Assembly: GCF_034190915.1 (NCBI RefSeq) | Contig: NW_026947503.1 | Coordinates: 19,314,532-19,378,531, forward strand | Length of the DNA stretch: 64,000 nucleotides | Origin: Cavia porcellus | Lineage: Eukaryota; Chordata; Mammalia; Rodentia; Caviidae | Reading direction: 5' to 3' | In this document: piece by piece, positions 13,001-24,979 of the stretch | How positions within the stretch are numbered: the first letter of the stretch is position 1 | Layout of the letters: every line of letters begins with the position of its first letter | Translations under genes and position numbers: made by a program | The notes under the pieces: generated by a model | What the model was told of the DNA's origin: nothing | The model's database searches: none | What the model saw: only the letters and a program-made list of their open reading frames with translations

Positions 13001-13050
13001 GCTCCATGGAAAATCTGAACATATGCACATGTAGAACGTTCTCCAAGGCA

Positions 13051-13084
13051 TATAAAAAACTTTCTCCAAGGCATATAAAGAACA
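13051..13084 (+). repeat. Short tandem duplication
   Basis: 'tctccaaggcatataaa' appears twice in succession with a 24-bp period. Confidence 0.85.
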
Positions 13085-13129
13085 ATATTGTTTATTTTAA
13101 AAGTTACAGTTACTGTTCTGGATCTTGAG

Positions 13130-13480
13130 TGATCTGTATTATATAATGTTTCTAAAACTCAGCCACGTTAATTCTTACAGGTATAGTTCATGTTTTCATG
13201 AGCTGCTACTCCATTGAATGTGTTATAATGTCACAATTTATTTACCTATGATCTTATCAATATATGCCTGGGTTGTTTCAAATTTGTTTTCTGATGTAGT
13301 TTTCCAAACATATATTCTCATCAACAGTATACAAAGTCAATCTAAATGCACATCTTTTCCAGTGGTTGATAATTTTTATGAACCACTTTTTAGTGTATAT
13401 GAAATGATATGACAACATTTACACTTCCCTGATGCATAAGAGTGTAAATATCTTTCCCTAATATAATGACAATTTGGATT
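13130..13480 (-). mobile_element. Old L1 (L1M-type) ORF2 fragment
   Basis: Plus-strand motifs 'tactccattgaatgtg', 'cacaatttatttacc' and 'gggttgtttcaaattt' in order are the reverse complement of the C-terminal ORF2 region of old L1 elements. The reading frame is destroyed. Confidence 0.6.
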
Positions 13481-13728
13481 TCTTTAGTGGCATGCTTATT
13501 TGAATGTGTGAATGCTCATTCACACAGGACATCACATAGAACTTGTGCATGAACACAAAACACTTTAGAACAATCCTTTAAAAAGGAAAACATAATCTAT
13601 CCCTAGGTTTATTATGGTCTCTTATCTGTCACTGGTACAAGTTTTTTCTGTGGAAAATGAACTTTTCCATGCTTGCTTCTGAGTTGTATTTTTCAGTCCC
13701 TTTGTGTAGCTACTGGAAGGTATATTTC

Positions 13729-13909
13729 TTTTCTTTTCCTGTCTTTCTCTTCTCTTCTCTTCTCTTCTCTTCTCTTCTCTTCTCTTCTCTATTCTCCTCT
13801 CCCTTCTCTTCTTTCTTTATTTTTTTTTTCTTTTTTGGCACTGGGAATTGAAATGATCTCACACTTGCCAGGCAGCTTCTTGTGCTGCTCAGCTAGATCC
13901 CTGGCCCTT
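13729..13909 (-). repeat. tRNA-derived ID-like SINE with expanded tail
   Basis: The SINE body lies at 13840-13909 on the minus strand (box-A/box-B-like 'ggatctagctgagcagc' and 'tttcaattcccagtgcc'). Its A-rich tail has grown into a (TCTTC)n run at 13745-13790 as read on the plus strand. The insert is flanked by a near-perfect duplication, 'ggaaggtatatttc' at 13715 and 'gggaggtatatttc' at 13910. Confidence 0.8.
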
Positions 13910-14114
13910 GGGAGGTATATTTCAAACATAAAAAATATTTTGGTTTCATTCTCATCTTTCATATGTTCACTTCAATATATGTGGAAAGAGTTGAGCAAAG
14001 ACATCAGAAAAATAACTGGAAGCTCTTCTTGGAAGATGTGCTAGTCATGTTTGTCATCTCTGAGACACAGCACTTGACATCCACAAGTCAAAGGAAAAGA
14101 GTGTGACAACTAAT

Positions 14115-14651
14115 TGTGACCTGTCAGCTTGGCTGGACTAAGAAACACCTCACGGCTTAGCCAAGCACAGTTGTGGGTGTATCTGTGCATGACTGATATG
14201 CAGGCCAGCAAACAGAAGGGGGAAATACCCACACCAGTGGGCTCGTAGCCTTGATGGAATAAAAAGAAAAAAAGAAAAAATAGAATTGTGCCCATTTTGA
14301 TGAGCTCCAGTCTTCTTGGGCCCTTTGCTATCTTTGCCTTGGATGCCGGTCTCCAGGTCCCTAGTTCTTCAGCCTTGCAGTGCGACTTCACACCCATGCC
14401 TCTCCAATGAGCTTCTGGACCTTTGGCCTTGGGCCTGCTGCTGCATCCTTGACCCCTCCTGTGCTGTGCCTTCCATCTTGTTGGACTGAACAGCTACTGG
14501 GTTCTGTAGCTTACCAGAGATCACAAGGCCATAGCCCTCTCTCCTATCTCTTACAGCAGACTTTCCTTCCTTCAGTCCTGTAAGTCCACCTAATGAGTTC
14601 CGTATGCATATATTTTCCATTGAATTTTCTTCTATAAAGAATACTAACACA
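14115..14651 (+). mobile_element. 5' LTR of an ERVL/MaLR-class element
   Basis: It begins TGTGACCTGTCAGC and ends ...ACTAACACA, with the general build of a MaLR/ERVL LTR (about 537 bp). The bases right after it, 'gattttggtacctggagtgg', look like a leucine-tRNA primer-binding site, which is the defining feature of ERVL. That makes this a 5' LTR with some internal sequence still attached, not a solo LTR. A target duplication was not found. Confidence 0.65.
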
Positions 14652-15310
14652 GATTTTGGTACCTGGAGTGGTTCTATAGAAATATAATTATAAGGATAAG
14701 TTTCTGTAACCAACTAGTGATTCCTGGAGTTGGCCCTCTAATTTGACAATACCTAAAGTTGTTACAGTCTCTCTAATAATGTAGAGAGTACTAACAGTGC
14801 AGAGTGTAAACTATTTAAAGTAATATGCAGCATAGACCCATTTAATTATCCTAATCACTTTCCAGATGTAAGAAATTTAGTGGCTCTACATACCATACAT
14901 CTGAAATTTTTTGGAAGCTGACTGATTGCTCCTAGTGTCCTTAAAGTAACAGAGCAAAATGTTGAGTTCAAAGATTCAGAGTTCTAGCTCGGAACATACG
15001 TAAGCAATATCAAGGATTCTGAGAGTGTTCTTATGGTGAATCTTCTTTCCTTTAACCAAATGACTGAAAAGTGCCAAACAGCAAAACTAAGCCCTAATAA
15101 CGCACTGGCTAAATCACAACAAAAATTTAATATTCACCCTCAAAAGGTATCTGCAGTTAACATCAGGGCATTGATCAGAAAAGAGTGGAATTCCATAAGC
15201 TTCCGTGGAGATATTTGTGAGAAACCTGATGAGGCTAGGGACGTTGAACTCATAATTTGGATGAGGTTATATTGCCAGAGAGAAAAATTTCCCAGCTCTC
15301 AGTGACAGCA
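14652..15310 (+). pseudogene. ERVL-type internal region with a decayed gag-like frame
   Basis: It starts with the primer-binding-site-like sequence directly after the LTR. A 90-codon open frame at 15033-15305 has the look of an ERVL/MaLR gag segment: a basic, Gln-rich part, then 'VSAVNIRALIRKEW', then an acidic 'KPDEARDVEL' stretch. This is from family resemblance read by eye, not from a search. The frame has no upstream continuation to a start near the primer site and ends at a stop, so it is a fossil. How far the element continues past 15310 is unclear. Confidence 0.5.
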
Positions 15311-16899
15311 GCATCCCCTGCCCCCAGCTTCTGAGGTGCTGACCTTGTTGTCTCCACCTGAAGGAACCAATCCCATGTGGCTTTTCTCATGCAGCTGCCC
15401 AGAAAGACAGTGCCAGCGATCCTCAGCGCCCATTCTTGCCAGCCACATTTACCTCTCATTCATCATTTTGCAAGCTCAAATCTCAGAAAGCTTTTAGAAG
15501 TGAACTACACAGCATGCGCCAAGAGTCATGGGAAGGAATGTTGCATTCCCAACTAACTTCTTTAGTTTTCTAGTTCTTACAACAGAAGGTTTGGGGAACA
15601 GGAATAGAAATGGATTTTAAAACAATAGTGGAACGAAAGTCAACCTGGATTAGGCTGAATTTCTTGATATAAACCAAGTAAGCTGAGGTTCTAGATTTAA
15701 TGTTGCATTTTGTGGAGTTAAAAAGGATGCCAATAGTTTATTTAGTCACCTAAAGTACACAACAACCAGTAATTGATCCACTGTATACGACCAATATTCC
15801 GCGATTTACTACTGATAAGGGTGGTGCCAATCAAGTGACACTTCACTGTAACCACCAAAGCAGGAAATCAGGGACAAGGGGTGCAAAAGGGTTGGATGGA
15901 GGTTTGGAATTTAGGTTTACAAGGTACTTATTTTTGAATCCCATAAGAAGACTGCTCCAATCTTCACCTGGTAAACAATAGCTGCTAGGCTTCTGGTTCC
16001 ATAAACGACATATACACGTCAGAATTTAAACTGGCACTTATCATCCCCTTTCATTGCAGCAGCCCTGGTCTTATATGTTTGTAGTACTGTAATTCAAAGA
16101 TTTACCCTCTTTCTTATCTTCTCCAGAGGATCAGCCTTCAGCCACCTGCCTTCCCTGCAGGGGAGAGACAGCATGCTCTGTGTGGGTTGTGGAGGAAACC
16201 CTGAGAAACCAGGTGCTTCCATAATAAACTACTAATCTTTCTACTTCACTTTTTCTCAACTGTACATTCCTAACATAAGTGGTCCTAATTGTTTTTAGCT
16301 TTTAGCAACATTCTAAAGATAAATTAAATTGATTTTTGATTTTCTCTATAACTCAATTTCTAGAATTCAACTATCTTGGCTCTGCTAAGTCAACGACCAC
16401 TCATCGTGATGAATCCACTTTAAGCATCCAAAAAGTTATCATTACATGCTATTTAACTCTATTTCTCTTCTTCTGTTAGTGGTTTAGCACAGCTTAAGAA
16501 AACCTGGCTATTTTCATATGTAATTTTAGGAGGGACATGAGTTTTAATTAATATGTTTAGTCTGCCATATTTAACCACGTTTCCCAAAATTCATCACAGC
16601 AGCCTTTCCAAGACAATGATACTCCTGCTGGCTGAGTTACCACATTGTGAGTAACAGTGGAAGTTTTTGACCTTGTGGAAGGCAATTTTGTTGTGTTAGG
16701 GCCCTTCATGCTTTGCCCCAGAGGTTTCTGATTATAGATGAGGTATTTTGTGGCTCCATAGATGAAGCATATGTGAGTCAAGTGTTTTACCTGTATCTTT
16801 CAAAATGACTCTTAAGATTAGATTGCAGTGCTAGCTCTGAATCTTGGATTCTTTTATTTTATTGAGTATGTTTATTAGTACATGACTGAAGTGCATAAT
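15311..16899. other. Unassigned; may include further ERVL internal sequence
   Basis: A GC-richer part (15300-15470) and 15690-15900 could be remnants of the same endogenous element, but I cannot show it. No 3' LTR matching 14115-14651 is present nearby. No gene seen. Confidence 0.35.
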
Positions 16900-16954
16900 T
16901 GACCGGAGCCGCGGGAGACAGGAGACCAAACTCGAGCAGGATCAGCTCTCAAAC

Positions 16955-16960
16955 TTTATT
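16955..16960 (-). promoter_or_regulatory. Polyadenylation signal of the ERVK-like LTR
   Basis: 'aataaa' read on the minus strand, followed by a U5 of about 55 bp ending in CA. Confidence 0.7.
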
Positions 16961-17041
16961 GCGTACAGCGAACCGGACCTAACAAGGTCCGCCACCCTCA
17001 ACGTTGGTTCCTCTTCCGCCCATTGGGGGCAGGAACAACCT

Positions 17042-17049
17042 CTTATAAG
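17042..17049 (-). promoter_or_regulatory. TATA box of the ERVK-like LTR
   Basis: 'cttataag' on both strands, about 90 bp upstream of the polyadenylation signal on the element strand. Confidence 0.6.
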
Positions 17050-17249
17050 GGGAAGCAGTATCCAATCACAGAGAAGCGCGCCTAACAAGCTGATAGGCTA
17101 GCGTCACGGGTAACTGGGGCAGATATGACAATTTGGCGGGCTTGTTCAGGCCGGGAAGAACCCGGAAGCAGGAAATGGGCGCCATCATAGGCGGCTTCCC
17201 ACACATAATGTTTGTGATCTTTGTGGGGGCTTGTTATTTGTATACAACA

Positions 17250-17400
17250 CGTCTTAATTCCTTTTTCTTTAATCCATTTTTCTTCCCTTCCCACCATCTC
17301 CTTATCCCGTTTGATTGGTCTCTCCTATACCCTTACCAAATACTATCCTCCAAAATCTTTCTCCACAAACCCCACCTCCACCCTTTCCACCCCAAAAGTT
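17250..17400 (-). other. Purine-rich tract next to the ERVK-like LTR
   Basis: On the minus strand this is almost all purine with runs such as 'ggtgggaagggaag' and 'aaagaaaaagg'. It could be the 3' internal end and polypurine tract of a truncated provirus. It could also be unrelated host sequence. Confidence 0.35.
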
Positions 17401-20400
17401 ACCAGTTCTGGGTGAACAAATGGAGCCCAGGGAGTCTGGGAACCTGGGATCTACAAACCTGAATGAAGAAAGTGAGCACTGTCCACCTGCCAGCCGGGAA
17501 TGTGCTCTTGATTTTCCTGATAAGCTTGCAAACTTCACACTGGATCTTTCCAAGTTCATCATGCTGCAGCTCAGTTTGGACATTTCTTCTTTCTGTTATT
17601 TCAGAAAGTCTCCAGATCACTTTTTCCTAACATTCCATAGACAATTTTCTTAAGAACTAAAGTGCTTGGGAGTCTCCATATTTTCTTAATATGCAGATTT
17701 TGAATAATTAGTTCTTTGGCGAGGTCTGAAATTTTGCACTTCTAGTGAGCTTCTAGATGATGGATCACCATTCAGCTGGATGCTGCTAGTCTGAGGACCA
17801 GATGTTGAGTTGAAAGGACCTAGGTACTTTATTCCTCTTTTAATGTCACATTGGAGGGGTGTAGTAGATACTATGAGTACCTTGCCCACATGCTCATTCT
17901 CTTGACTTTTAACTGCTTTGAGCTAAAGGCTTTAACCTAGAGCACACCAGAGAATTTGCATTGAGTGCCTGAGCCATGTCTCCAGTGATGAAGACTGGAG
18001 TTTCCTGGGACTATCATGACTGTAATGGTAATCCCACATGCAATAGAATAAGGATACAGTCTGATAGTACAAGGATACAAAAACTCAATTCCATTGTTCT
18101 GATGCAGAACAAAATCTGAAGTGTGTTACCCTCTATATTTGTCAGAGAGATCAGTCTAAGCTTAGGACTTCACCTGAAATTGAGCCATTTTTGGCCATTT
18201 CTCCTCTACTCTGCATCCCATTCAGCTGTCTTTTTCCCTTAATTCCTTCCTGGTTTCTCCTAGAGACATTTGCTCAGTAAATTGCTATACATAAATCTTA
18301 GGGTTAGATCTGCTTATGAGAGGACTCAGATTAAAAGATGTGGTGTCCTCCCAAGTGACTCTCAGTTTCCAAGGGATTTCTATAACAAGAGAGGGGTTTA
18401 CATCAAGAAAATTCCTTATCAAGAAATTGTATACTGCAGTTTCCCAGCATCTCGCTGAATAGCCACACAGTAAGCACTTCAGAAGTTTTAGCTGAATGGA
18501 CAATTACATGATGGAATACATTTTCTTGCAGAGTTGACTTAGAGTTACAACATGTCCTGATAATGGGAGGATTGCAGAACCTGAGCCCTCAGAAGCCCCA
18601 ATGGCAGCCCAAGCAGGGCTTACCCCATTTGGTCCTTTACTGTAAATCACACCAATGCTACATTGGGATCATCCAGAGGTACCGTAAGTTCAGCAATAAA
18701 TGACCCTAGGCCCTTCCCCTGGCTTGATCTCCACTCCTCTTCCAGGAAGGGAGAGCAGAACATCTAGTCATTGCCACATCAATACAGAATTGCTGACCCA
18801 ACATTCCTCCCTAACACTGTACTTTTCCAATTACGAGGAAAGGCAGGAAGACCATGCGTCATGCAAACTCCATTTCCTGCCTATTTGTCATGGCAGCACA
18901 TCCCGCAGCTTCCATATCCATCGGCCATGAGTGCATTCTTGCACCATTTGTGGAAGGCAAGCATAGTAAGATGCACGTCGCTTGAGGTTTCATTGTTGTG
19001 AGGACAGTGAAGTGACATGGAGCATTTGGAAGACAGCGTTCACAAAATCTTATCTTTTGTGGTTTCCTTCAAATTCTTGCATAATGGAAGATAATGTCGA
19101 TATTTATTGTGGTCCATATGGACATAATACAAAGTGATAGAATTATTAATGCAATTGATATCCAAAGTGTAAAACTATAAAATATACAAGGTAAAACAAT
19201 AAAAAGTAAAACAATAGTTTTACTCAAGCAACAATTGATTTCTCTGAGGAACAGATGCATCCTACCTGGGCTTTCAAAGAGTGAAATTAATGACCAAGGA
19301 AGCTTGCCTAAAACTCTTCCTATACATTCAAGTGGCGATTTTTTTAAAAATGTTTTTGTGTTTCTGTTTGCATTAGGAAATTCTCTATAGTTTCTCAAGT
19401 TTATTATAGCATTGGCTCACTCTAGTTCATTTCTACTTATTACATATAACTTATAATACACCAGAAAACTTTACCAGACTAGAAATGAAAGCTGATAATT
19501 TGATTCTAATATGATTAAATTCTGTATGTGCAGGTAGAAAAAATATATCTTGATATAATTAACAACAGGCTTATCAGACTCAGTTAAGTTCTCTAAAATA
19601 ATAAATCCTTGAATAAACCTGAACTCCTCAATAGATACATTTATATTTCTGATTTTTGCTTTATTGACGTGTGAGACTTCATCATGACCCTTCCAAATTT
19701 GACAGTGGTGTGTGAAAGCTATATTTCCACCATGAAAGAATCACATCAAGTTTGGAAAATTAGGTAATTTGGCACCTATTTTCCCTTTGAAGTTAGCTTT
19801 TCTTTTAGTTTTCTAAATGTTTCTGTCTCATATGTATTCCCTTATTGTTTCAGGAGATTAAGGTTATCTAAATTCTATTGGTAACATCAACAGGAATGTG
19901 TGGCCCACACAGCACTTTGGGCAGTCCAACAAATCAGAAATAGTCAGAAAGCAATTTCAACCTTTACTTTCGTTTCTTGGAAGAAAACTCAAGGGTTTCC
20001 AAGTGGGGACCCAATGCCACCTCTAGAGTTCCTTTGCAACTGTGCTCTATGCCTTCAATACCAGCCCTGCCCTGGGACATTCACCTCCCACTTCCATTCC
20101 GATGTATGAATCTCCACTCTGTAATTCATTGCTCCTGCCACACACCTTTCCTTTTTATTGTCCTTTTTTGGGTATTTGTTAATTTCCCTCTATGGCTTCC
20201 AGACCTTTGGCTAAGATCCAGTGTAAATTCCCTCCGGTTTTTTCTAGTTTCATCTTTCTCGTACATATCTTGCAGCTTCCTCTGACTGGCAGTCAACCCA
20301 TGAAGCAAGAGACCTCCCCTATGACTGAAACAAAGATAACAGAGGCGGACGTGTGGGAGAGGCTGGGAACACTCATTCGTTAATCACTTGTTAATTTAAT

Positions 20401-21234
20401 TTACCTCCGTCCAAATCATTAGTAATTTTTAATTTGATATAAAGATTTACGTTGTATTAATTATTCTGCTACTGTCATATACTCGATGCATGCACACAGT
20501 TAGCTGTGCAAAATATTTCCTCTTCCACTTCCCAGCCCACCCAGGTAAGGTCTGCTAGTTTCAACATGTTTCTGTTTTTCCTGATTCCCAGTTTCTGGCT
20601 CTATATTCCAGTTTTAATCACTTCTCTTGGCCTCCCGTGGCTTTGCCAGCTCCTAAACTTATTTTTGTTTTTCAGTGAGGGTGGACTAAAGATTTTCCTG
20701 TCTCACTTTTAATTTTTCTCGGACCATGTTTTTGATACTACTATTTATTTCTTGGGTAAGAACTTCCCCAAACCCCTCACCACACATCCAGTTTTTTCAC
20801 TTCAGATTCAAGCTGGTGGTGCTTAAAATATCCATCTCATTCAGTAGTCTGTGATTATACCATGTAGCCTGTCATGTTTATCTTTCTTTTAAGCAATGTA
20901 AGCATTCAGCATATGTTTCTGGAATTAAATTAAACTGAACTGTTTTTCACAACACTGAATCAAAGTCCCTCTCTACCATCATCCACCACACTTTTACTCC
21001 AACAAACTTCTCCGTAAACCTCCTCATCTTGTCCGTGCTCCTCCCTACCCCTTCAGCCCTCTTGCAACAATAGTGGGCTAAGCAAAGAACTCCTCTGTGC
21101 TCTCCTATTTCTGTACTTATGTACTGGAAATTTTTTTTAAGTAGTGAAAAGAGCACTTGTTTGGGTGAATTTATAACAACATAGTGATGTGTTACAGTTA
21201 GCTGTCTGCCATGTGCTTTCATGTACTAAGAAGT
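17401..21234. other. Unrecognised non-coding DNA
   Basis: No gene, RNA or confidently identified element. Several overlapping open frames at 17302-17653 and 18700-19001 lie in slightly GC-richer DNA but contain no recognisable domain. Confidence 0.5.
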
Positions 21235-21425
21235 TTACATGTATTGCCAAATTTAATGTACACCACATGCATTTGTAGTATTAAATTACCTCATTTTTTT
21301 TATAAAGAAGGAAAATGAAGCTTAAAGATATTAAGACACTCGCTCAAGGATATTTGGCTGGTAAAACTCAGAGGTGAGACTCAGGCCCTGAACATCAAAA
21401 CACAGTTCTTAACATGACTCCAAGC
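21235..21425 (-). repeat. MIR SINE
   Basis: Plus-strand text contains the antisense MIR core: 'aaggaaaatgaagcttaaag', 'ctcaaggatatttggctgg', then 'agactcaggccctgaacat'. Good motif order over nearly 190 bp. Confidence 0.78.
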
Positions 21426-21454
21426 AAGTTAAAATGCCTCCTTACCTGCCGAGG

Positions 21455-21565
21455 GACTGTAGGGCCAGTTATAACCTCTCTCATATCTGCAATATAAAAT
21501 AGGTCTTATTATTACTTATCATGTAGACTTTTGTGTGAATTAGTTGAAATAATGCACAGAATGTT
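21455..21565 (+). repeat. MIR SINE, second copy
   Basis: 'ccagttataacctctctcat', 'aatataaaataggtc' and 'gaattagttgaaataatgca' follow the MIR order in sense orientation. It lies directly beside the previous MIR in the opposite orientation. Confidence 0.62.
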
Positions 21566-21735
21566 TATTTGTTTGTTTGTTTGTTTGTTTTGTTTGTGAC
21601 AGGGTCTCACCCTGCAGTTCAGGCTGGTCTTAAACACACTATGTAGCCCAGGTTGGCCTCAAACTCTCAGCAATCCTTCTGCCTCAGCCTCACAAGTGCT
21701 GGGATTACAGGCGTGGGACATCACATCTTGCATGG
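21566..21735 (-). repeat. B1 SINE with (TTTG)n tail
   Basis: On the plus strand a (TTTG)n tail (21567-21596) is followed by 'acagggtctcaccctgcag', 'aggctggtcttaaac', 'tgtagcccaggttggcctc' and 'agtgctgggattacaggcg'. The partial repetition of the 'aggctgg' block is the internal duplication typical of rodent B1. Confidence 0.9.
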
Positions 21736-21740
21736 TTTAT

Positions 21741-23789
21741 TCAGAGTCTACCACACAGAAATGTCTACATAAGTGCAGTCATAATTTACATCTTCCCAGT
21801 TATCGTAATTTACATATTAGTGGGCTTTTTAGGTGACTATAAATGGTAAGTTCCTAAAATGAAATTCTTACAGGGCATAAAACTTAACAAATATCTTTGC
21901 GCCTGTTTTTAAAATCTCCTTTGTACAAGGCCAGTTGCTTATGGCGAGTATTGAGTATAGAGTATTAGAAAATTAGAGTGTAAAATATGAACTTAGTATC
22001 TGGATTGAGTTGCATTTAGTATGTGTTTAGAATAATTGGCACCTTCTACTTTTATTAATCATTTTTGGTTTTGTACATAATTTCCCTATGCTTACTGAAA
22101 ATTTTTTCCTTTTATTTTTAAAATTCTGATTTGTAGGAGCTCTTTTTAGGTAAAATAATTAACCTTTTGTCTGGTGGGTTTGGTGATCAGCTTTGGGTCA
22201 ATAACTGAGAAAATGTTATTTTTTCTTACTGCACTTGATAACTATGAACCCAGTGGAAACACACTCAGAAAGAAACATGCTAACATGTTAACAATGGATT
22301 GGCTAAGAATTATAAAATTATGATTAATTTTTATTCTCTTCTTCAAAAAGTGCTCAATTTTCCAGCTTTTGTACTCATTGTATACATTTTATAAAACAGA
22401 AGAAAAATATTATCAAATATGTCATGACTCCCAACACTAATTCTCTTATATCACCTTTAGTCAATATTTTATATTTTTTACCCAGTTCTTCCTATCTTTA
22501 GATTCTGTTCTCAGTCTAGTTCTCATCAGGTTTTTCTCCTGTCCACCTTCCCTAAGTGCTAACATTGGTTTCTCTTCACTAACTGCAGTTGTGTCTGACA
22601 ATCTATATATAATTAGTGACAAGCTTGTGTTATCCTTGACAGACAGCATCAGACACGGATGCCACCTAAGTAGACTTAGAGAATGAATAATCTCCTGTAT
22701 CGTACAATTGCTAGCTAAAATCCTACTACGCACCGTGGCCCCTGTTTGCCTTTCTTTGGTAATGCATATATGCATCTGCGACACGACTGCGGAGGGTACT
22801 GTATTGCATTCTGCCGGGGTTGCCCAGTGCCAGTGAGCAGGGGAGGGAACTGTCCAGAGTTAAGTGTAGACTACTGGATTTATGATCTTGGGTGGTAGGT
22901 ACTAAAAGATACTCAAGGCCTGAGATCAGCATGGGGTTTGCCTTCAAGCCCTGCAAAGCAAAAACATTTTGTAAGACATCCTCCAGTTTCATGTTACTGT
23001 TTACTTGATTATTCAGCATTAAACTGATTTCCATTAAATCATATCTACTGTGCCCTGCTATACCTCAGAGTATTAAAAGTGAAATTTGACAAACAAGAAT
23101 TGCTTTCTATTATCAACCTTGAAGAAGCCAAGTTTTAATTTTATAAAGGTAGGTAGGACCTGAGCCTGTTTTATCTGTTTTTTCTATAAGATTATTTGTT
23201 TATACCTCTCCTTCTGTTTTTTCTATGATTATTTGTTTTTCTATAGGATTATTTGGTTGTAGCTCTCCTTCTCTGAAACCTTAACGTATTTTATTATTTT
23301 CTATTGCAGAATTTATTAAAATAAGTATTATTTTCCTTATTTTGCTTCCTGGATTGGAAACCATTTAATAACAAGAGCTCACCTTCTCTTCTTTAACACC
23401 TTGCATCCTCTCCCCCTTCTCAACTGATGCCTGTGAGCATTAGTCCTGCAGATTTGCACCAACACAGGAGTTCTAAAACTCAGCGCAGCTGAGAAACTGG
23501 GTAACTGTAGTAGGAACCGTCCTGTATTACACTGGAGTATGTTTGACAGCATCCCTACCTTTTAATCTCAGTAGCAGCTCCCACCCCAACTCGGACCATC
23601 TGAAATGTCCCTAGAGGAGGCCAAATGACACAGGTTAAGACCATGATAAAGAATATTGGACCAGTCAAAATGCTTTCACATAAAAGATGATCATTAAAAG
23701 TTGATGAAAAGAATTCATATTAACTTCACATCAAAATAATTTCCAGCACTTCAATACTAAAACAAAATCCTATTTTATAGGTATTCAAA
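21741..23789. other. AT-rich non-coding DNA
   Basis: No gene seen. A short imperfect tandem duplication ('ttttctataggattattt' type, 23172-23270) is present. A GC-richer part at 22730-22960 is unassigned. Confidence 0.5.
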
Positions 23790-24080
23790 TATTTATTGTT
23801 TCTCTGATATCTAACAAAGTTCAGCATCTTTTCATGTGCTTATTGAGCATTTGTATACTTTCTTTTATGACATGTCTAGGCAAACATCTCATATAATTTT
23901 TAAATTATCTTTGAATGTGTTACTTTTTTTGAATATAACATTTATCTATGTGTGTGTTTTTAATCTAATATAATTTCATTCATATGCACTTATCTTTGTT
24001 CTCCTTTATCTTCTGTGTCTTGCTATTCTAAGGAATCTTTTCCTTCTTTCAACTTATGACAATTTTTTTCTTAGAAATTT
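23790..24080 (-). mobile_element. Old L1 ORF2 fragment
   Basis: Plus-strand motifs 'catcttttcatgtgcttatt', 'gagcatttgtatac' and 'ttatgacatgtctaggcaa' are the antisense of a well-known L1 ORF2 3' region. Frame destroyed. Confidence 0.6.
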
Positions 24081-24089
24081 ACCTTTTTA

Positions 24090-24500
24090 CATTTAGGCTT
24101 ATGATCAAATTAATCAAAATGAAGTATATACAAGCAATAGAATAGTCCTCAACAATAAAAAGCAATCAATTGCTAATAATACAAGTTAAATTAATTTGAA
24201 AATCATTCAACTCAATTTAAAAAGCTAGACACAAGAGCATATCACAGTATAATTCCATTTGTGGAAAGAAAAAAAATTCTAAAAAATGGAAACTCATCCA
24301 CAGAGCAATTTAGTGGCTCTCTGAAGATGGAAATGGAAACATAATAGACTACAAAGTGGAATAAGGTAACTTCAGGGAGTGCTGGAAATGTTTCCTGCTT
24401 ATGTTAATATGTTTACAGTTATCAAGCCAACCAAATGATTCCATATAACTGCGTAATTTGTTGTATATTTTCTCTACCTTAATAAAGTTATAAAAAGTCA
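24090..24500 (+). mobile_element. Old L1 3' fragment
   Basis: 'agaatagtcctcaacaata', 'gtataattccatttgtgg' and 'ggaaactcatccacagagca' follow the order of ORF2 C-terminus into the 3' UTR of old L1 families. Highly diverged and in opposite orientation to the fragment just before it. Confidence 0.55.
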
Positions 24501-24761
24501 TTTTAGTTCAAGGAGATAGGGAATTTTACTTCTTCCAGAACTGAGGTCGTTTACTATACCTTGCCCAGTCCAGCGTCTCCCTTTTCAATATCTTAGAACC
24601 TACCACCAGGCCCTTGGCTCTGGTGGTTCTCTGTGGATGACATGCAACTCTTGTCCGCTAGAGGTCAGGCTTGTCCCAGAAAATAAGTCAGAAAGCAAGA
24701 AAACACTAAACCCTTCAAATCTGGATAGTAGCTTTACAACCTTACAAAGTATTAGAGGAAG

Positions 24762-24762
<1 letters not shown>

Positions 24763-24832
<70 letters not shown>

Positions 24833-24864
24833 TGTGTGTGTGTCTGTGTGTCTGTGTGTGTGTT
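24763..24864. repeat. (TG)n microsatellite, about 100 bp
   Basis: Nearly pure TG dinucleotide run with three TC interruptions near its 3' end. It generates the Cys-Val repeat in a spurious plus-strand frame. Confidence 0.98.
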
Positions 24865-24979
24865 TACCTTGCATCGAAAACTGATGTGAAAGCTTCCTCT
24901 TCCTCAAACAAAACCAAACAAAACAAAACAATCAGTGAAGGTAAATTAAGTAATTCTGTCTCTTGCAGATTTTAACCAA

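Larger units (their letters stand above)
16900..17249 (-). mobile_element. ERVK/IAP-like LTR, comparatively young
   Basis: On the minus strand it starts TGTTGTATAC and ends CTCCGGTCA (TG...CA, about 350 bp). It holds inverted CCAAT-type motifs, a TATA box and an AATAAA in the positions expected for U3-R-U5. It is GC-rich and keeps many CpG sites, unlike all surrounding DNA, which suggests a recent arrival. The outer side (16880-16899) has no primer-binding site. The other side (17250-17400) is purine-rich on the element strand, as before a 3' LTR. No matching target duplication was found. Confidence 0.75.

Noticed and set aside
17302..17653. Overlapping frames on both strands near the ERVK-like LTR as env remnants
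   Set aside because: No retroviral protein motif can be seen in any of them; low-complexity purine/pyrimidine bias explains the open frames.
24637..24975. 112-codon frame rich in Cys-Val
   Set aside because: Entirely the translation of the (TG)n run plus chance flanks.
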